From Lacticaseibacillus daqingensis (GTDB taxonomy: Bacteria; Bacillota; Bacilli; Lactobacillales; Lactobacillaceae), in contig NZ_RHOH01000003.1 of NCBI RefSeq assembly GCF_003946115.1, positions 124,001 to 188,000 on the forward strand: DNA of 64,000 nucleotides, written 5' to 3'. The first letter of the stretch is position 1. The number at the start of each line of letters is the position of its first letter. The position numbers and the translations under genes were made by a program. Positions 17,085 to 26,219 of this stretch are shown piece after piece. Under the pieces are notes generated by a model, which saw only the letters and a list, made by a program, of their open reading frames with translations, searched no databases and was not told the DNA's origin.

Positions 17085-17115
17085 AAAAAAAAGCTTCACC
17101 AAAGTGGCAAAGCTT
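17085..17115 (-). terminator. Terminator of the small membrane protein gene
   Basis: On the minus strand AAGCTT..CCAC pairs with GGTG.AAGCTT and is followed by eight T residues. Confidence 0.8.
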
Positions 17116-17149
17116 CGTCTCTCCCGCATCGTCTGCGCGTTTCTTTCGC

Positions 17150-17335
17150 TTACATCCGGTGCACGACGGGGATGTGTTTCATCTGACGCCGATCACACGC
17201 GGTGCGCTTCATCTCGTAGAAGACGCCGGCCACGATGTCGATGGCCATCAAGCCGATGCCGAGCACCGTGTTGACCACAAGTAGCACAAGCGTGAGCGCA
17301 ACCAGCACGCGCAGCGACCACTTCAGAATCATCAT
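17150..17335 (-). CDS. Small membrane protein
   Basis: 61 residues from ATG 17335 (GGAGG seven nt upstream; the ATG at 17341 is too close to the Shine-Dalgarno). One or two hydrophobic segments (LRVLVALTLVLLVVNTVLGI and GLMAIDIVAGVF) are followed by a basic tail KRTACDRRQMKH. No family recognised. It has its own terminator, so it is a separate transcription unit. Confidence 0.6.
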   Translation of the reverse strand: MMILKWSLRVLVALTLVLLVVNTVLGIGLMAIDIVAGVFYEMKRTACDRRQMKHIPVVHRM

Positions 17336-17573
17336 TGTCATTCCTCCCCACTAAGGGCTTTCACCCCTGATCTTTTCGCTTAGTATACGCCGAAATTCCG
17401 CTTTGTAAAGGTTAAATTTACATCATTTTTACATTTGGCGCCCGTCTATCGGCATTTCCAACGCTTTATCCCTGATTCACTAGCTGCTTTGTAAACAAAG
17501 TTCAGCCCTGCGCCGGATTCGCAATCGCCGCCATAATTCGGTATCATTGAGGTACTACGATACGGAGGGGCTT

Positions 17574-18752
17574 ATGACTAATAAACACACCTGGTTCTAC
17601 CGCCATTTCCTCGATAACAAGTTTGCCATCGCCGGGTTTAATGTGCTCATGGCGTTGCTGATCATCTGGGTCTTCACCAAGATCGCTTGGGTGTTCCAAC
17701 CCGTTGCGAACTTCTTGGGCATCGTGGCGCCTCCGTTCGTCTTCGCGGGGGTCCTGTTTTACCTGCTCAACCCGATCGTCACCTGGCTGGTACGCCGCGG
17801 CCTGCACCGCAACCTCGCCATCGCCATCGTGTTCATCGGGCTGGTGGGCGTCCTGGCGGCAGCAATTCTCAAGTTGGTGCCCTCGATCGAACGCCAGGTC
17901 ACCAGCCTGATCAACTACTGGCCGGATTACTGGGCCGCGTTTTCCAAGTGGCTGACCGACCTCAACGCAAACCAGGACCTGATCGCCCAAAAGGACCTGA
18001 ACCAGCTGGGCAGTGAGATCATGTCCGCGCTGTCAGGCAAGGAGGGGCTCATCGTCTCCGGGACCGTGGCGCAGATCCAAAACCTGGTCGGCATGGTCGG
18101 CAACGTCGTGGTCACGGTGGGGACCGCCCCGATCATCCTGTTCTTCATGCTGAAAGACGGTGACAAGTTTACCCCACTGATCCTTCAAGTGGTGCCGAAC
18201 AAGCTACGCGCCAGCATGACCCAGATGCTTCACGAAATGAACGAAAAAGTCGGCTCGTACGTGCAGGGGCAAATCACGGTGGCGATCGCCGTGGGGATCA
18301 TTTTCATGGTCGGCTACTCCCTGATCGGGCTGAAGTTCGCCCTGGTGCTGGGGCTGATCGCAGCACCGCTGAACCTGATTCCGTACTTCGGTTCCGCCTT
18401 AGCCATGGTGCCCGCACTGATCGTCGGGCTGATGACCAGCCCCAAGATGTTCATCATGGTGATCGTGGTGTTCTTTGTGGAATGGCTCCTTGAAACCCAA
18501 CTGATTTCGCCGTTCGTGATGGGTAGCAAGCTGGAGATGCACCCGATCACCATCGTCGTCGTCCTGCTGACGGCTGGGAACATGTTCGGGCTGGTCGGCG
18601 TCATTCTGGGAATTCCCGGTTTTGCAGTTCTGCGCATCGTTGTGGTACGCTTATTCAGATGGTACCAGCAGGTTTCCGGCCTGTACGAAGACCCGCAGCC
18701 TGAACCCAGCGCACCGCTTCCAGCACCCGCGCAACCCGATAAGAAAGCGTGA
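17574..18752 (+). CDS. AI-2E family transporter
   Basis: 392-residue membrane protein of the AI-2E/PerM family, with about 8 helices: two pairs near the N-terminus, a soluble helical region (about 110-200) and a C-terminal cluster including GLKFALVLGLIAAPLNLIPYFGS, the family signature. Members are linked to AI-2 export or Na+/H+ antiport; the substrate is not predictable here. ATG 17574 follows CGGAGGGG. It overlaps the next small gene by 4 nt (GTGA). Confidence 0.88.
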   Translation: MTNKHTWFYRHFLDNKFAIAGFNVLMALLIIWVFTKIAWVFQPVANFLGIVAPPFVFAGVLFYLLNPIVTWLVRRGLHRNLAIAIVFIGLVGVLAAAILKLVPSIERQVTSLINYWPDYWAAFSKWLTDLNANQDLIAQKDLNQLGSEIMSALSGKEGLIVSGTVAQIQNLVGMVGNVVVTVGTAPIILFFMLKDGDKFTPLILQVVPNKLRASMTQMLHEMNEKVGSYVQGQITVAIAVGIIFMVGYSLIGLKFALVLGLIAAPLNLIPYFGSALAMVPALIVGLMTSPKMFIMVIVVFFVEWLLETQLISPFVMGSKLEMHPITIVVVLLTAGNMFGLVGVILGIPGFAVLRIVVVRLFRWYQQVSGLYEDPQPEPSAPLPAPAQPDKKA

Positions 18753-19228
18753 TAACCTTGACTCTGTTTTTGATTCTGCTCGATACCGCCCTGCTCACGT
18801 TGGGCGCGTATAACCTGTACTGGCAAGCCCAGATCGATGTGCGCGGCAACTACGCCAGCTTTCAAGTCATCATGGCGGCGATGTTTGCCGTCTGGTTCAT
18901 GGCCACCGGCGCGGCCAACCTGTTGATGATTATTTTCTTTGCCGCCTTCATCACCCTGACCGTGATGTCCGGCAACTCCGGCCTGACCCCTAACGCGGTG
19001 GTGTCCGTTGGCATGGTGCGGCGCGTGTTGCCCTACGCCAAAATGACGGCCATCTCGCTCACCCCACTCGCGTTGCCCAACGGCCGTGAACTGGTCGTGG
19101 CCGTGTTCGGCCGCACACCTCGGGGGTTGATTCGTCTGACGTTCAAAACCGACCTACAGACCCTGATGACCACGCTACGGCCACGCGTGCCGGACTCCAT
19201 CCCGATCACGATTCAAAAAGTCCAGTGA
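18749..19228 (+). CDS. Unknown membrane protein, translationally coupled to the AI-2E transporter
   Basis: About 159 residues from GTG 18749, overlapping the previous stop (a TTG at 18758 is an alternative start). Three hydrophobic segments lie in the first 75 residues (LFLILLDTALLTLGAYNLYW, MAAMFAVWFMATGAANLLMI, FFAAFITLTVMSG), followed by a beta-rich soluble tail (ISLTPLALPNGRELVVAVF). No family recognised. Coupling suggests an accessory role to the transporter. Confidence 0.65.
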   Translation: MITLTLFLILLDTALLTLGAYNLYWQAQIDVRGNYASFQVIMAAMFAVWFMATGAANLLMIIFFAAFITLTVMSGNSGLTPNAVVSVGMVRRVLPYAKMTAISLTPLALPNGRELVVAVFGRTPRGLIRLTFKTDLQTLMTTLRPRVPDSIPITIQKVQ

Positions 19229-19323
19229 CACCCGCGTTGCGCATCTCTCGACAAGTGGTGATGGCGCTTTTGATCGCGTCCCCAAGATGCGCAACTGATC
19301 GGCGTGAACGCGGCCACGATCAA

Positions 19324-19373
19324 GGACATGAAAAGAGGCTGTCAGCCAAATCTGACAGCCTCTTTTCATGTCC
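19324..19373. terminator. Bidirectional terminator with perfect 22-bp stem
   Basis: Arms 19324-19345 and 19352-19373 are exact complements around a 6-nt loop, with TTTT and AAAA inside the stem, between convergent genes. Confidence 0.75.
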
Positions 19374-20292
19374 GCACGGTGAACAGGCCCAAAATCGTGC
19401 GGGTGGGGCGCGGCGCCGGCGGTGTTTCGTACGCCGCGTTGGTCCGCGCCTGCGTCTGCTCCGCCGCCCACGTGGCCGTCTGACATGCCGCCAGCCATGC
19501 ATCGAGCAGTGCACTTGATTGCCCCTTATTCAGCAAGCGCCGCGGGAGTCGGACCTCAGGCAGCTTATAGTCCGCCGGCCAGGTCGCCGCACGCGGCTTG
19601 GCCGGCGCATCGGTGAACCGTACCACGCCATCGATTCGGCGCGCCACCTGGGCAACGTTGGCCGGCGTCACCTGGGGGCCAAACACCAGCCGTAGGTCCA
19701 CGAGCGCTTCACGCGGCGGCTCGTACAGCGTTTCCAGACTGAAGCGCGTCTGCGCACAGTGTAGATCCAGCGCCAGCAGGTCCTGGGTAAGTTGCTGAAT
19801 GGCGGGGTCGCTGCGACTCGCGCCGTACACCAGTAGCGTCAGATCCCGGTCTCCAGCCGCCGTCACAAACCGAGCCCCATCCGTGGCGCCGCGGGCGAGG
19901 TCCAACTCGATCAGCATTTCTCTCAGTTCAACTAAGCCGGCATCCCCTGCGAGTCGCCCAAAAATCCGGGCATTCAGATCTCGCACCTGGGTCTGGTAAC
20001 CGGCTAACAGCGTGGCGAGCCGGGCGGTGCGGTAACGCACTTGCGGGGCGACCAGAATCACATCAAATAAGCGGCCAAACGCCAACACGGTGGCCGGCCG
20101 AACGGCGTCAACCGAGCCATACACGATCACCAGGTCCGCTTGCGCGCCAAAGGTGGCCGGAGTCGCCAGCGCATTCGTCAAGTCCGTCACACAGGCGGTC
20201 AGGGGCTCGGCACTGGCATTGATCGCCTCACCCAGGCGGGCACAAAACAGACTGGAGCTGGCCCCGCCCGCACAACAAATATAGATGAACAC
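19366..20292 (-). CDS. Protein with tandem PTS EIIB (lactose/cellobiose type)-like domains
   Basis: 308 residues, probable GTG start at 20292. Domain 1 (about 1-105) carries the phosphocysteine loop CAGGASSSL (C7), aligning with CSAGMSTSL of IIB-cellobiose proteins, and the downstream IIB landmark DVILVAPQVRYR. Domain 2 (about 145-230) repeats the pattern without cysteine: LTLLVYGASRSDP then LRLVFGPQVTPANV. The C-terminal 80 residues are Ala/Pro/Arg-rich. No IIA or IIC gene is nearby. The stop lies inside the terminator hairpin. It may be a regulatory phospho-acceptor; function unknown. Confidence 0.6.
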   Translation of the reverse strand: MFIYICCAGGASSSLFCARLGEAINASAEPLTACVTDLTNALATPATFGAQADLVIVYGSVDAVRPATVLAFGRLFDVILVAPQVRYRTARLATLLAGYQTQVRDLNARIFGRLAGDAGLVELREMLIELDLARGATDGARFVTAAGDRDLTLLVYGASRSDPAIQQLTQDLLALDLHCAQTRFSLETLYEPPREALVDLRLVFGPQVTPANVAQVARRIDGVVRFTDAPAKPRAATWPADYKLPEVRLPRRLLNKGQSSALLDAWLAACQTATWAAEQTQARTNAAYETPPAPRPTRTILGLFTVRT

Positions 20293-20314
20293 CCCATTGC
20301 CCCCTTGCCTGTAG

Positions 20315-20352
20315 CAAAAAAGTCACCGCAACGGCTCAACGCCTGCGATGAC
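20315..20352 (-). terminator. Terminator of the four-helix membrane protein gene
   Basis: On the minus strand GTCA-CGCA-CG pairs across a TTGAG loop with CCG-TGCG-TGAC, followed by TTTTTT. Confidence 0.75.
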
Positions 20353-20366
20353 CTAATGAGTCAGCC

Positions 20367-20789
20367 TTACTCTTCAGCCTCTTTGACCGCTTCAATCGGC
20401 AACCGGTTGCGGTTATGCCGCAACTGACGGCGGTTTGGGCGACGAATAGCGAATAGCCCCGCCAAGACGACCACCACGCCGGCGGCCCCGCCAATGAACT
20501 CGGGGTACACGATGAACCCGATCATGTAGACATAGATCAGCGCCACGATCGCCAAACCGAACACGGTATCGATCAGAAACCGGCTGAAGCGCCCGCTCGG
20601 CGCCTCATCGAAATAAGCCAGCAACCAGATCAAGGCAACGAGGCCGACCCCGAAGCTCCCGGTGCTGACCATGGTCAGGGCATCGGTCGGTTGGGTCACG
20701 AACCAGGCAAACCCGGTGAAAGCTGCCGCAGCGAGTATCAGCACGGCCCAAGTCCAGCCTGTGCTTGAATTAGAGTGTCTCTTCGTCAT
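20367..20789 (-). CDS. Unknown four-helix membrane protein
   Basis: 140 residues with hydrophobic segments near 13-33, 38-60, 75-97 and 99-118 (for example TWAVLILAAAAFTGFAWFV and FGLAIVALIYVYMIGFIVYP) and a basic C-terminus (RRPNRRQLRHNRNR). No family recognised. Monocistronic with its own terminator. Confidence 0.65.
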   Translation of the reverse strand: MTKRHSNSSTGWTWAVLILAAAAFTGFAWFVTQPTDALTMVSTGSFGVGLVALIWLLAYFDEAPSGRFSRFLIDTVFGLAIVALIYVYMIGFIVYPEFIGGAAGVVVVLAGLFAIRRPNRRQLRHNRNRLPIEAVKEAEE

Positions 20790-20897
20790 CTTCGTCTCTC
20801 CCGAACAACCAGTATTTTGATTCAGTGTACCAAAAAACGAGTAAAATAAACATAGTCAGCTGATTACGATTTCAATACAGCTCAAGGAGGTTTCCTC

Positions 20898-21920
20898 ATG
20901 CCCACCAATCTTGTCCTTGTTGCCACGCACGGCGGCGCTCTGACCGCGGATAGCTTTCAGGCCCAGTCACAGCCCTGGCCCACGCCGGCACCGACCGATC
21001 TGCTGGTTCAAGTCGAAGGCGTTGGACTCAACCCCGTTGATGACAAGCTCCGCGCCAGTATGCCCGCCAACGCCACCCCACGCGTCCTAGGCTTTGACGC
21101 GGTCGGCACCGTTGTCGCGGTCGGTGACCTCGTGCCGGACTTCACGCTCGGTGACCGCGTCATCTACGCAGGCACGCAAAAGCGTCCTGGCAGTTTTCAG
21201 CAAGTTCAGGCCGTCCGCGCGGCGCTGTGTGCACGCGCGCCACGCACGCTGGCCACTGCCACCTTGGCGGCGCTACCGCTAGTGGGCCTGACCGCCTGGG
21301 AGCTGCTGTTTGAAAAAATGGGCTTCACCCCGGCTCCCGGGGCGAACCGGGGCCAATCGCTGCTGATCATCAACGGTGCAGGCGGCGTCGGCACCGTAAT
21401 GAGCCAGCTGGCAGACTGGGCCGGGGTGACCGTTCTTGCCACCGCCAGCCCCAGCCATTTTGACTGGCTGCGCACGCATGGCGTGACCACCCCCATCGAC
21501 CGGCACACCGATCTGGTGGCAGCCGTTGCGGCAGCCGGCCACCACTTTGTGACCGGTGTGGCGATCCTTTATGCGCCAGAGCCCTACCTGAGTGTTGCCT
21601 GCAGGCTAGTCGCACCGTTTGGTCACGTGGGGACTTTGGTCACGCCTGCTGGCCCGCTGGCGGTCACCGCGCTCAAACCCAAGGCCGCCAGCCTCGACTT
21701 TGAGTTCATGTTCGCGAAGTCCGACTACGACGTTGACGTGGCCAGCCAGGGACACATTTTGAGCCAACTCGTCAAGCTCGTTGCGGCTGGCCTAGTCGAT
21801 CCGGGGGTTGCCACCGAGCTGAGCCCGATCTCGCCCGCCAACCTCGTGGCCGGCTTCACCCAGCTGAACGCCGGGCACCAACACGGCAAGATCGTGCTCA
21901 CCGGTCCCGTTCACTTGTGA
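20898..21920 (+). CDS. MDR-family zinc-binding alcohol dehydrogenase / quinone oxidoreductase-like
   Basis: 340-residue medium-chain dehydrogenase/reductase. GroES-like N-domain (GVGLNPVDDKLRA, VLGFDAVGTVVAVGDLV), then the Rossmann NAD(P) fold with the nucleotide loop INGAGGVGTVMSQLA. The structural and catalytic zinc ligands of true alcohol dehydrogenases are missing, as in the zinc-independent quinone reductase branch. ATG 20898 follows AAGGAGG. Its 3' end overlaps the convergent gene by 10 bp. Substrate unknown. Confidence 0.85.
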   Translation: MPTNLVLVATHGGALTADSFQAQSQPWPTPAPTDLLVQVEGVGLNPVDDKLRASMPANATPRVLGFDAVGTVVAVGDLVPDFTLGDRVIYAGTQKRPGSFQQVQAVRAALCARAPRTLATATLAALPLVGLTAWELLFEKMGFTPAPGANRGQSLLIINGAGGVGTVMSQLADWAGVTVLATASPSHFDWLRTHGVTTPIDRHTDLVAAVAAAGHHFVTGVAILYAPEPYLSVACRLVAPFGHVGTLVTPAGPLAVTALKPKAASLDFEFMFAKSDYDVDVASQGHILSQLVKLVAAGLVDPGVATELSPISPANLVAGFTQLNAGHQHGKIVLTGPVHL

Positions 21921-22204
21921 TAGCCCAACGCATGCTGAAGCGTGTCTTTGGCCTGTGCCTCACTCAGCTGTGTCGGGTCAAACAAGATGACACCGGTGCC
22001 CATGTAGTAGTGAAATTGCCGCATCACCGCGCGGTTCGGCAGCGTCCGGAGCCGCAACTCATCATTCACCTGCGGCAAAAACTCGGCGCACCAAGTCGCG
22101 TCCATCATGGCGGGCTCATCACGCTCCGTGACAAAGCCCTGCTCCATGATGAGATCCGCCCCTTCGGCTTTTTGCGCGCGTGTCACATTCTCTGTTGGTT
22201 TCAT
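21911..22204 (-). CDS. Unknown small protein
   Basis: 97 residues from ATG 22204 (GGAGGAG upstream). No signal peptide or membrane segment; an aromatic-rich middle (MRQFHYYMGTGVILFD) and TWCAEFLPQVNDELRLR. I recognise no family. Codon use resembles neighbouring core genes and the Shine-Dalgarno is strong, so it is likely a real gene. The 3' ends of it and the dehydrogenase overlap by 10 bp. Confidence 0.65.
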   Translation of the reverse strand: MKPTENVTRAQKAEGADLIMEQGFVTERDEPAMMDATWCAEFLPQVNDELRLRTLPNRAVMRQFHYYMGTGVILFDPTQLSEAQAKDTLQHALGYHK

Positions 22205-22560
22205 GGCTTCTCCTCCGATCTGCTTCCAGATTACCGGCTTCTTCGCCAGAGTGCAAGCCAACCACTCGTGATCGGGACAACTCAGCCCACACCAAGTGAA
22301 TTACTTTTTTGGTCCGAGCGACGTTATCGAATAGTGCAGGTCTGGGCCACTAACAATGTTCGAGTGAGCTGTGATTGTTTTTTAATCCCAAAATTAGCGT
22401 TTTTTTTGACGAAAAATCGGTTTGGTGGTACGCTCTGGCTCTAAGACTTAGCGGATCATCGAGACGTCGAGGCATCGACGGGCTCCCTCGGTTGGTCAGG
22501 CGATTTCCGCGCCAAGTTCCTTTGGCGACGCCACCCCGGCGCGTGCACATGCTTTTCGCC
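22205..22560. other. Gene-poor segment before a structured region
   Basis: No convincing coding frame. It is AT-rich around 22371-22435 (TTTTTTAATCCC, GTTTTTTTTGACG), then turns GC-rich. A faint match to the dispersed element ends (CGCTCTGG at 22433-22440, CTTAGCGG following) is too short to call. Confidence 0.3.
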
Positions 22561-22783
22561 CCGACAGCGCCATCGTCGGACATCAGGGTATAAGCGGAGG
22601 ACGGTCAGGCACACTTGCAACACCAGGACAACCGCCACCGGTAACGGGGCGCGGCGGCATGAGGGACCGGCCCTTAACCCACCGCCCACCAGCACCGAAC
22701 GCGGCCCACCTGCAAGTAGGCTTGGCCACACAAGGACGTAACCGAACGCACCGGCCACCGAAGCGCAAGCGACGGTGGCTTTT
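22561..22783 (+). ncRNA. Candidate structured RNA with ATAAGCGGAGGACGG box
   Basis: Hairpin CCGAC/GTCGG (22561-22579), then the box ATAAGCGGAGGACGG (22590-22604), then an outer stem CACTTGCA (22612-22619) / TGCAAGT (22711-22717) enclosing CCGCC/GGCGG and AGGG/CCCT hairpins. It ends at a terminator-like hairpin GCCACCG/CGGTGGC-TTTT (22754-22783). A related layout and the same box occur at 47.20-47.41 kb. Transcription and direction are inferred; it matches none of 6S, tmRNA, RNase P or SRP RNA that I know. Confidence 0.35.
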
Positions 22784-22934
22784 GTGCGCCTTGAATCTGT
22801 CGGACTAAAGCGCCGCACGGTTCAAAAACGAATGATGCCGATCCTGGCAAACCACGCAACCAATACACCGGCCTGCCTCAGCGCTGGCGATGGGTCACGT
22901 TTTGCGTTCAGCCGAGCGGAATAGACCAGACAAC

Positions 22935-22986
22935 AAGCAAGGCGCGCCGCCAAACCTGAGTGCAGGTTTGGCGGCGCGCCTTGCTT
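22935..22986. repeat. Perfect 23-bp GC-rich stem-loop downstream of phoU
   Basis: Arms 22935-22957 and 22964-22986 are exact complements around a 6-nt loop. There is no T-run on either strand. It sits 41 bp after the phoU stop and probably ends or protects the pst-phoU transcript. Confidence 0.7.
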
Positions 22987-23026
22987 CTCTTGTCCGCTCG
23001 GGTCCCCCTTTTGGGCCACCTTTGCG

Positions 23027-23704
23027 CTACAGCGTGTCTTCTTTGGCGTTGGAGTTCAGCTCCAGCAACTTGCCGGTCTTGAGGTACAGGATCCACTCGC
23101 AGATATTGGTGACGTAATCCCCGATGCGCTCCAAGTAGGAGGACACCAGCATGTAGTCCATCGACCCGACAATCGTGTCAGCGTCGCGGGTCATTTCGTC
23201 GATACACAGCTCGTAGATCTGGCTGGAGAACGCGTTGATGCCGTGGTCCTCCTCAGCAATCGCACGCGCCTTGACACTGTCTTCCTTGACGTAGGCTTCC
23301 AGGACCTCATCGACCATCTGCTTGACGGCTTGGGCCATGGCCGCGATCTTCTTTTCGATTTCCGGCACGCGGGTCTCACCCTTCATGCGAATCGTCGACT
23401 TGGCGATGGACACCGCGTGGTCCCCCATGCGCTCCAGGTCGGAGCTGGCCTTCATGATGGTCACGATCATGCGCAGGTCAGTGGTCACCGGCTGCTGCAA
23501 GGCGATCATCTCAAAGCTGCGCTTCTCCAGGTCCACCTCACGCTTGTTGATCTGCTTGTCGCTGGTGATAACTTCGCGCGCCAGTGTTTTGTCATGGTTG
23601 ACGAAGGCTTTGACCGACTTGAAAATCGCCTCGTTGACCATCATCCCCATTTCGGAGAACCGGACGTGTAACTCGTTGAGTTCATCTGAAAATACTCGCC
23701 GCAT
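23027..23704 (-). CDS. phoU: Phosphate-signalling regulator PhoU
   Basis: 225 residues, all-helical, with two PhoU repeats (LHVRFSEMGMMVNEAIFKSV; DLERMGDHAVSIAKS and YLERIGDYVTNICEW, the paired E/R-x-x-D metal-binding signatures). It damps PhoR signalling and Pst activity when phosphate is plentiful. Start ATG 23704 follows GGGAGGAA; an in-frame ATG 24 nt upstream has no such site. Last gene of the pst operon. Confidence 0.95.
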   Translation of the reverse strand: MRRVFSDELNELHVRFSEMGMMVNEAIFKSVKAFVNHDKTLAREVITSDKQINKREVDLEKRSFEMIALQQPVTTDLRMIVTIMKASSDLERMGDHAVSIAKSTIRMKGETRVPEIEKKIAAMAQAVKQMVDEVLEAYVKEDSVKARAIAEEDHGINAFSSQIYELCIDEMTRDADTIVGSMDYMLVSSYLERIGDYVTNICEWILYLKTGKLLELNSNAKEDTL

Positions 23705-23739
23705 TGCTGTTTCCTCCCTTATTCGCACGCCAGTCTGGC

Positions 23740-24498
23740 CTAGCCGAAGCGGCCCGTGATGTAGTCTTCCGTCTCTTTTTGGGTCGGGGTCAAGAAGATC
23801 TTCTTGGTCTCATCAACTTCGATCAGCTCCCCTTGCAGAAAAAAGGCGGTGCGATCGGAGATCCGAGATGCCTGATGCATATTGTGCGTTACTAAAATTA
23901 TCGTATATTGGTCGCGCAATTCCAAGAGCATATTCTCGATCTGCGTGCTGGAAATCGGGTCCAGCGCCGAGGTCGGTTCATCCATCAGGATCACGTCTGG
24001 GCGCACCGCGAGCACGCGCGCGATACAGACCCGCTGCTGCTGGCCGCCGGAAAGCGATAAGGCGCTGTCGTGCAGCTTGTCCTTGACCTCATCCCAGATG
24101 GCCGCGGCCTTCAGGCTGGTTTCAACGGCCTCATCCAGCGTCGCACGGTCCTTCACCCCAGCCAGGCGCAATCCGTACACCACGTTGTCGTAAATCGAAA
24201 ACGGGAACGGGTTGGGTTGCTGGAACACCATTCCCACCGCCTTGCGCAGCTGCACAACGTCCTGGTCGGCCGCGTAGATGTCCTGGCCGCGCAGGCGGAT
24301 GTCGCCGCTGACGTGCGCGGTGGGGATCAGGTCGTTCATGCGGTTCAGCGTGCGCAGGTAGGTGGATTTGCCGCACCCACTGGGGCCGATCAGCGCCGTG
24401 ATTTCGTGTTCATTGAAGTCGAGGTCAATGCCCTTGAGCGCCTCGAACTTGTCGTAGAACAGGTGCACGTCTTTGCTTGTGATGACCTTGTTTTTCAT
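23740..24498 (-). CDS. pstB2: Phosphate ABC transporter ATPase PstB (second copy)
   Basis: 252-residue ATPase with Walker [10 protein letters not shown], signature LSGGQQQR and Walker [14 protein letters not shown], energising PstCA-mediated phosphate uptake. It lies 8 bp downstream of another PstB and is clearly a paralogue (shared [11 protein letters not shown] / [10 protein letters not shown] type N-termini and C-terminal T.DYI.G.FG). Two adjacent pstB genes are common in lactobacilli, streptococci and bacilli. Confidence 0.95.
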   Translation of the reverse strand: MKNKVITSKDVHLFYDKFEALKGIDLDFNEHEITALIGPSGCGKSTYLRTLNRMNDLIPTAHVSGDIRLRGQDIYAADQDVVQLRKAVGMVFQQPNPFPFSIYDNVVYGLRLAGVKDRATLDEAVETSLKAAAIWDEVKDKLHDSALSLSGGQQQRVCIARVLAVRPDVILMDEPTSALDPISSTQIENMLLELRDQYTIILVTHNMHQASRISDRTAFFLQGELIEVDETKKIFLTPTQKETEDYITGRFG

Positions 24499-24506
24499 AC
24501 TGCCTC

Positions 24507-25316
24507 CTAGCCGAAGTGCCCCGACACGTAATCGTCGGTGGCCTTGATCTTCGGGCGCGTGAAGATCTTGCGCGTCTCATCGTACTCCAGTGCCTGACCG
24601 GCGTAGAAAAAGGCGGTGTAGTCGCTGATGCGCGCCGCTTGCTGCATATTGTGGGTGACGATGATGATGGTGTATTGATCCTTCAGAGCCATCAGTGTGT
24701 CTTCCACCGTAGACGTCGAAATCGGATCCAGCGCCGAGGCCGGCTCATCCAAGAGTAAGATGTCTGGTTTCATCGCAATCGCCCGGGCGATGCACAGCCG
24801 CTGTTGCTGCCCGCCGGAGAGCGCTAGGCCGCTTTGGTGCAAGTCGTCTTTGACCTGATCCCACAGGGCGGCCTGACGCAGGCTGGTTTCGACCAGTTCG
24901 TCCAGCACCGCCTTGCGCTTTTCGCCGAAACGGCGCGGCGCAAAGGTGATGTTGTCGTAAATCGACTTGGCAAACGGATTCGGTCGCTGGAACACCATGC
25001 CGATGTGCTTGCGCATCTCGTACACGTCCACGTTGGCCGAGTTGATGTCGATGTCGCGGTACATGATCTGGCCGGTCACCCGAGTGCCTTCGATGGTGTC
25101 GTTCATCCGGTTCAAAGAGCGCAGGAAGGTGGACTTGCCCGAGCCACTGGCGCCGATCAGCGCCGTGATCTTGAAGCGTTCAAACGGCAGGCTCGTGCCG
25201 TGAATGGCCTCCTTGGCCCCGTAAAAGACGCGCAGGTCTTGGGTCTCGATCGCGATCTCGTGTTCACTGCGGTCGAAGTCTTTGATGTAGCGGTCGTCTA
25301 ACGCGTAATTATCCAT
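24507..25316 (-). CDS. pstB1: Phosphate ABC transporter ATPase PstB (first copy)
   Basis: 269 residues. Walker [11 protein letters not shown], signature LSGGQQQR, Walker [14 protein letters not shown]. It has a longer acidic N-terminus ([19 protein letters not shown]) than PstB2. Between pstA and pstB2 in the operon, with an AAGGAGAA-type Shine-Dalgarno. Confidence 0.95.
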   Translation of the reverse strand: MDNYALDDRYIKDFDRSEHEIAIETQDLRVFYGAKEAIHGTSLPFERFKITALIGASGSGKSTFLRSLNRMNDTIEGTRVTGQIMYRDIDINSANVDVYEMRKHIGMVFQRPNPFAKSIYDNITFAPRRFGEKRKAVLDELVETSLRQAALWDQVKDDLHQSGLALSGGQQQRLCIARAIAMKPDILLLDEPASALDPISTSTVEDTLMALKDQYTIIIVTHNMQQAARISDYTAFFYAGQALEYDETRKIFTRPKIKATDDYVSGHFG

Positions 25317-25334
25317 CGAGTTCTCCTTTGACGG

Positions 25335-26219
25335 TTAGGCCGCCGTCATCTTCTTGTAGATGCGGTTGCCGACATAGCGGGCCAGCAGGTTGAACGCAAG
25401 CACCGCGATGATCAGCACCGCACTGGCCCCGGCAGACACCGCCGCCGCATCGGGCTGAATGCCTTCCGAGTTGATCTTCCAGATGTGCACGGCCAACGTT
25501 TCCGCCGGTCGGAACGGGTTCAGGGGACTCGCAATGTTCAGCGGGTTCCAGTTGCCAAAATCCAGCGCCGGGGCGCTTTGCCCCGCGGTGTAGATCAGGG
25601 CCGCCGCCTCCCCAAACACACGGCCTGCGCCGAGGATCATCCCGGTGATGATGCCGGGCAACGCCTCGGGAATGATCACGTGGATCACCGTTTCCCAACG
25701 TGACAGGCCCAGCGCCAAGCCGGCCTCACGCTGGGTGAAGCTGACGGCGCGCAGGGAGTCTTCCACGTTGCGGGTCAACAGCGGCAGGTTGAACATCGTC
25801 AGCGCCAGCGCCCCGGACAGGATCGAGAAGCCGAACTTGAACTGAAGTACGAACACCAGGAAGCCGAACAGCCCAACCACAACAGACGGCAGTGAGCTCA
25901 GGATCTCGATGGCGGTGCGGATCACGTCGGTCAGCCAGTTCTTCTTGGCGTACTCGGCCAAATAGATCCCGGCGCCCAGCGCCAGTGGGACGGAGATGAC
26001 CATCGCAAGCAGTAGCAGGTAAAACGAGTTGAACAGCTGAATGCCGATCCCCCCACCCGCCTCGAAGGACTTGGCTGGGCTGGTCAGGAAGTGCCAGGAA
26101 ATGTGGGGCACGCCCTGAAAAAGAATGTAACCGAGCAGACTGGCCAAGATGACCACGATCACGCCGGCGATGACGTACAGGACACCGGTGGCAAGCTTAT
26201 CGACTTTTTTCGGTGCCAT
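25335..26219 (-). CDS. pstA: Phosphate ABC transporter permease PstA
   Basis: 294-residue inner-membrane permease with six helices and the EAA-type loop EALPGIITGMILGAGRVFGEAA that contacts PstB. I start at ATG 26219, which overlaps the pstC stop as TGATG and has GGGGAG at good spacing; GTG 26222 is an alternative. Pairs with PstC to form the channel. Confidence 0.93.
   Translation of the reverse strand: MAPKKVDKLATGVLYVIAGVIVVILASLLGYILFQGVPHISWHFLTSPAKSFEAGGGIGIQLFNSFYLLLLAMVISVPLALGAGIYLAEYAKKNWLTDVIRTAIEILSSLPSVVVGLFGFLVFVLQFKFGFSILSGALALTMFNLPLLTRNVEDSLRAVSFTQREAGLALGLSRWETVIHVIIPEALPGIITGMILGAGRVFGEAAALIYTAGQSAPALDFGNWNPLNIASPLNPFRPAETLAVHIWKINSEGIQPDAAAVSAGASAVLIIAVLAFNLLARYVGNRIYKKMTAA

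Noticed and set aside
22561-22783. tmRNA, RNase P RNA, 6S or SRP RNA
   Set aside because: None of their conserved cores (tag reading frame, GAGGAAAGTCC, GGTCTGTTGC-type motifs) is present.
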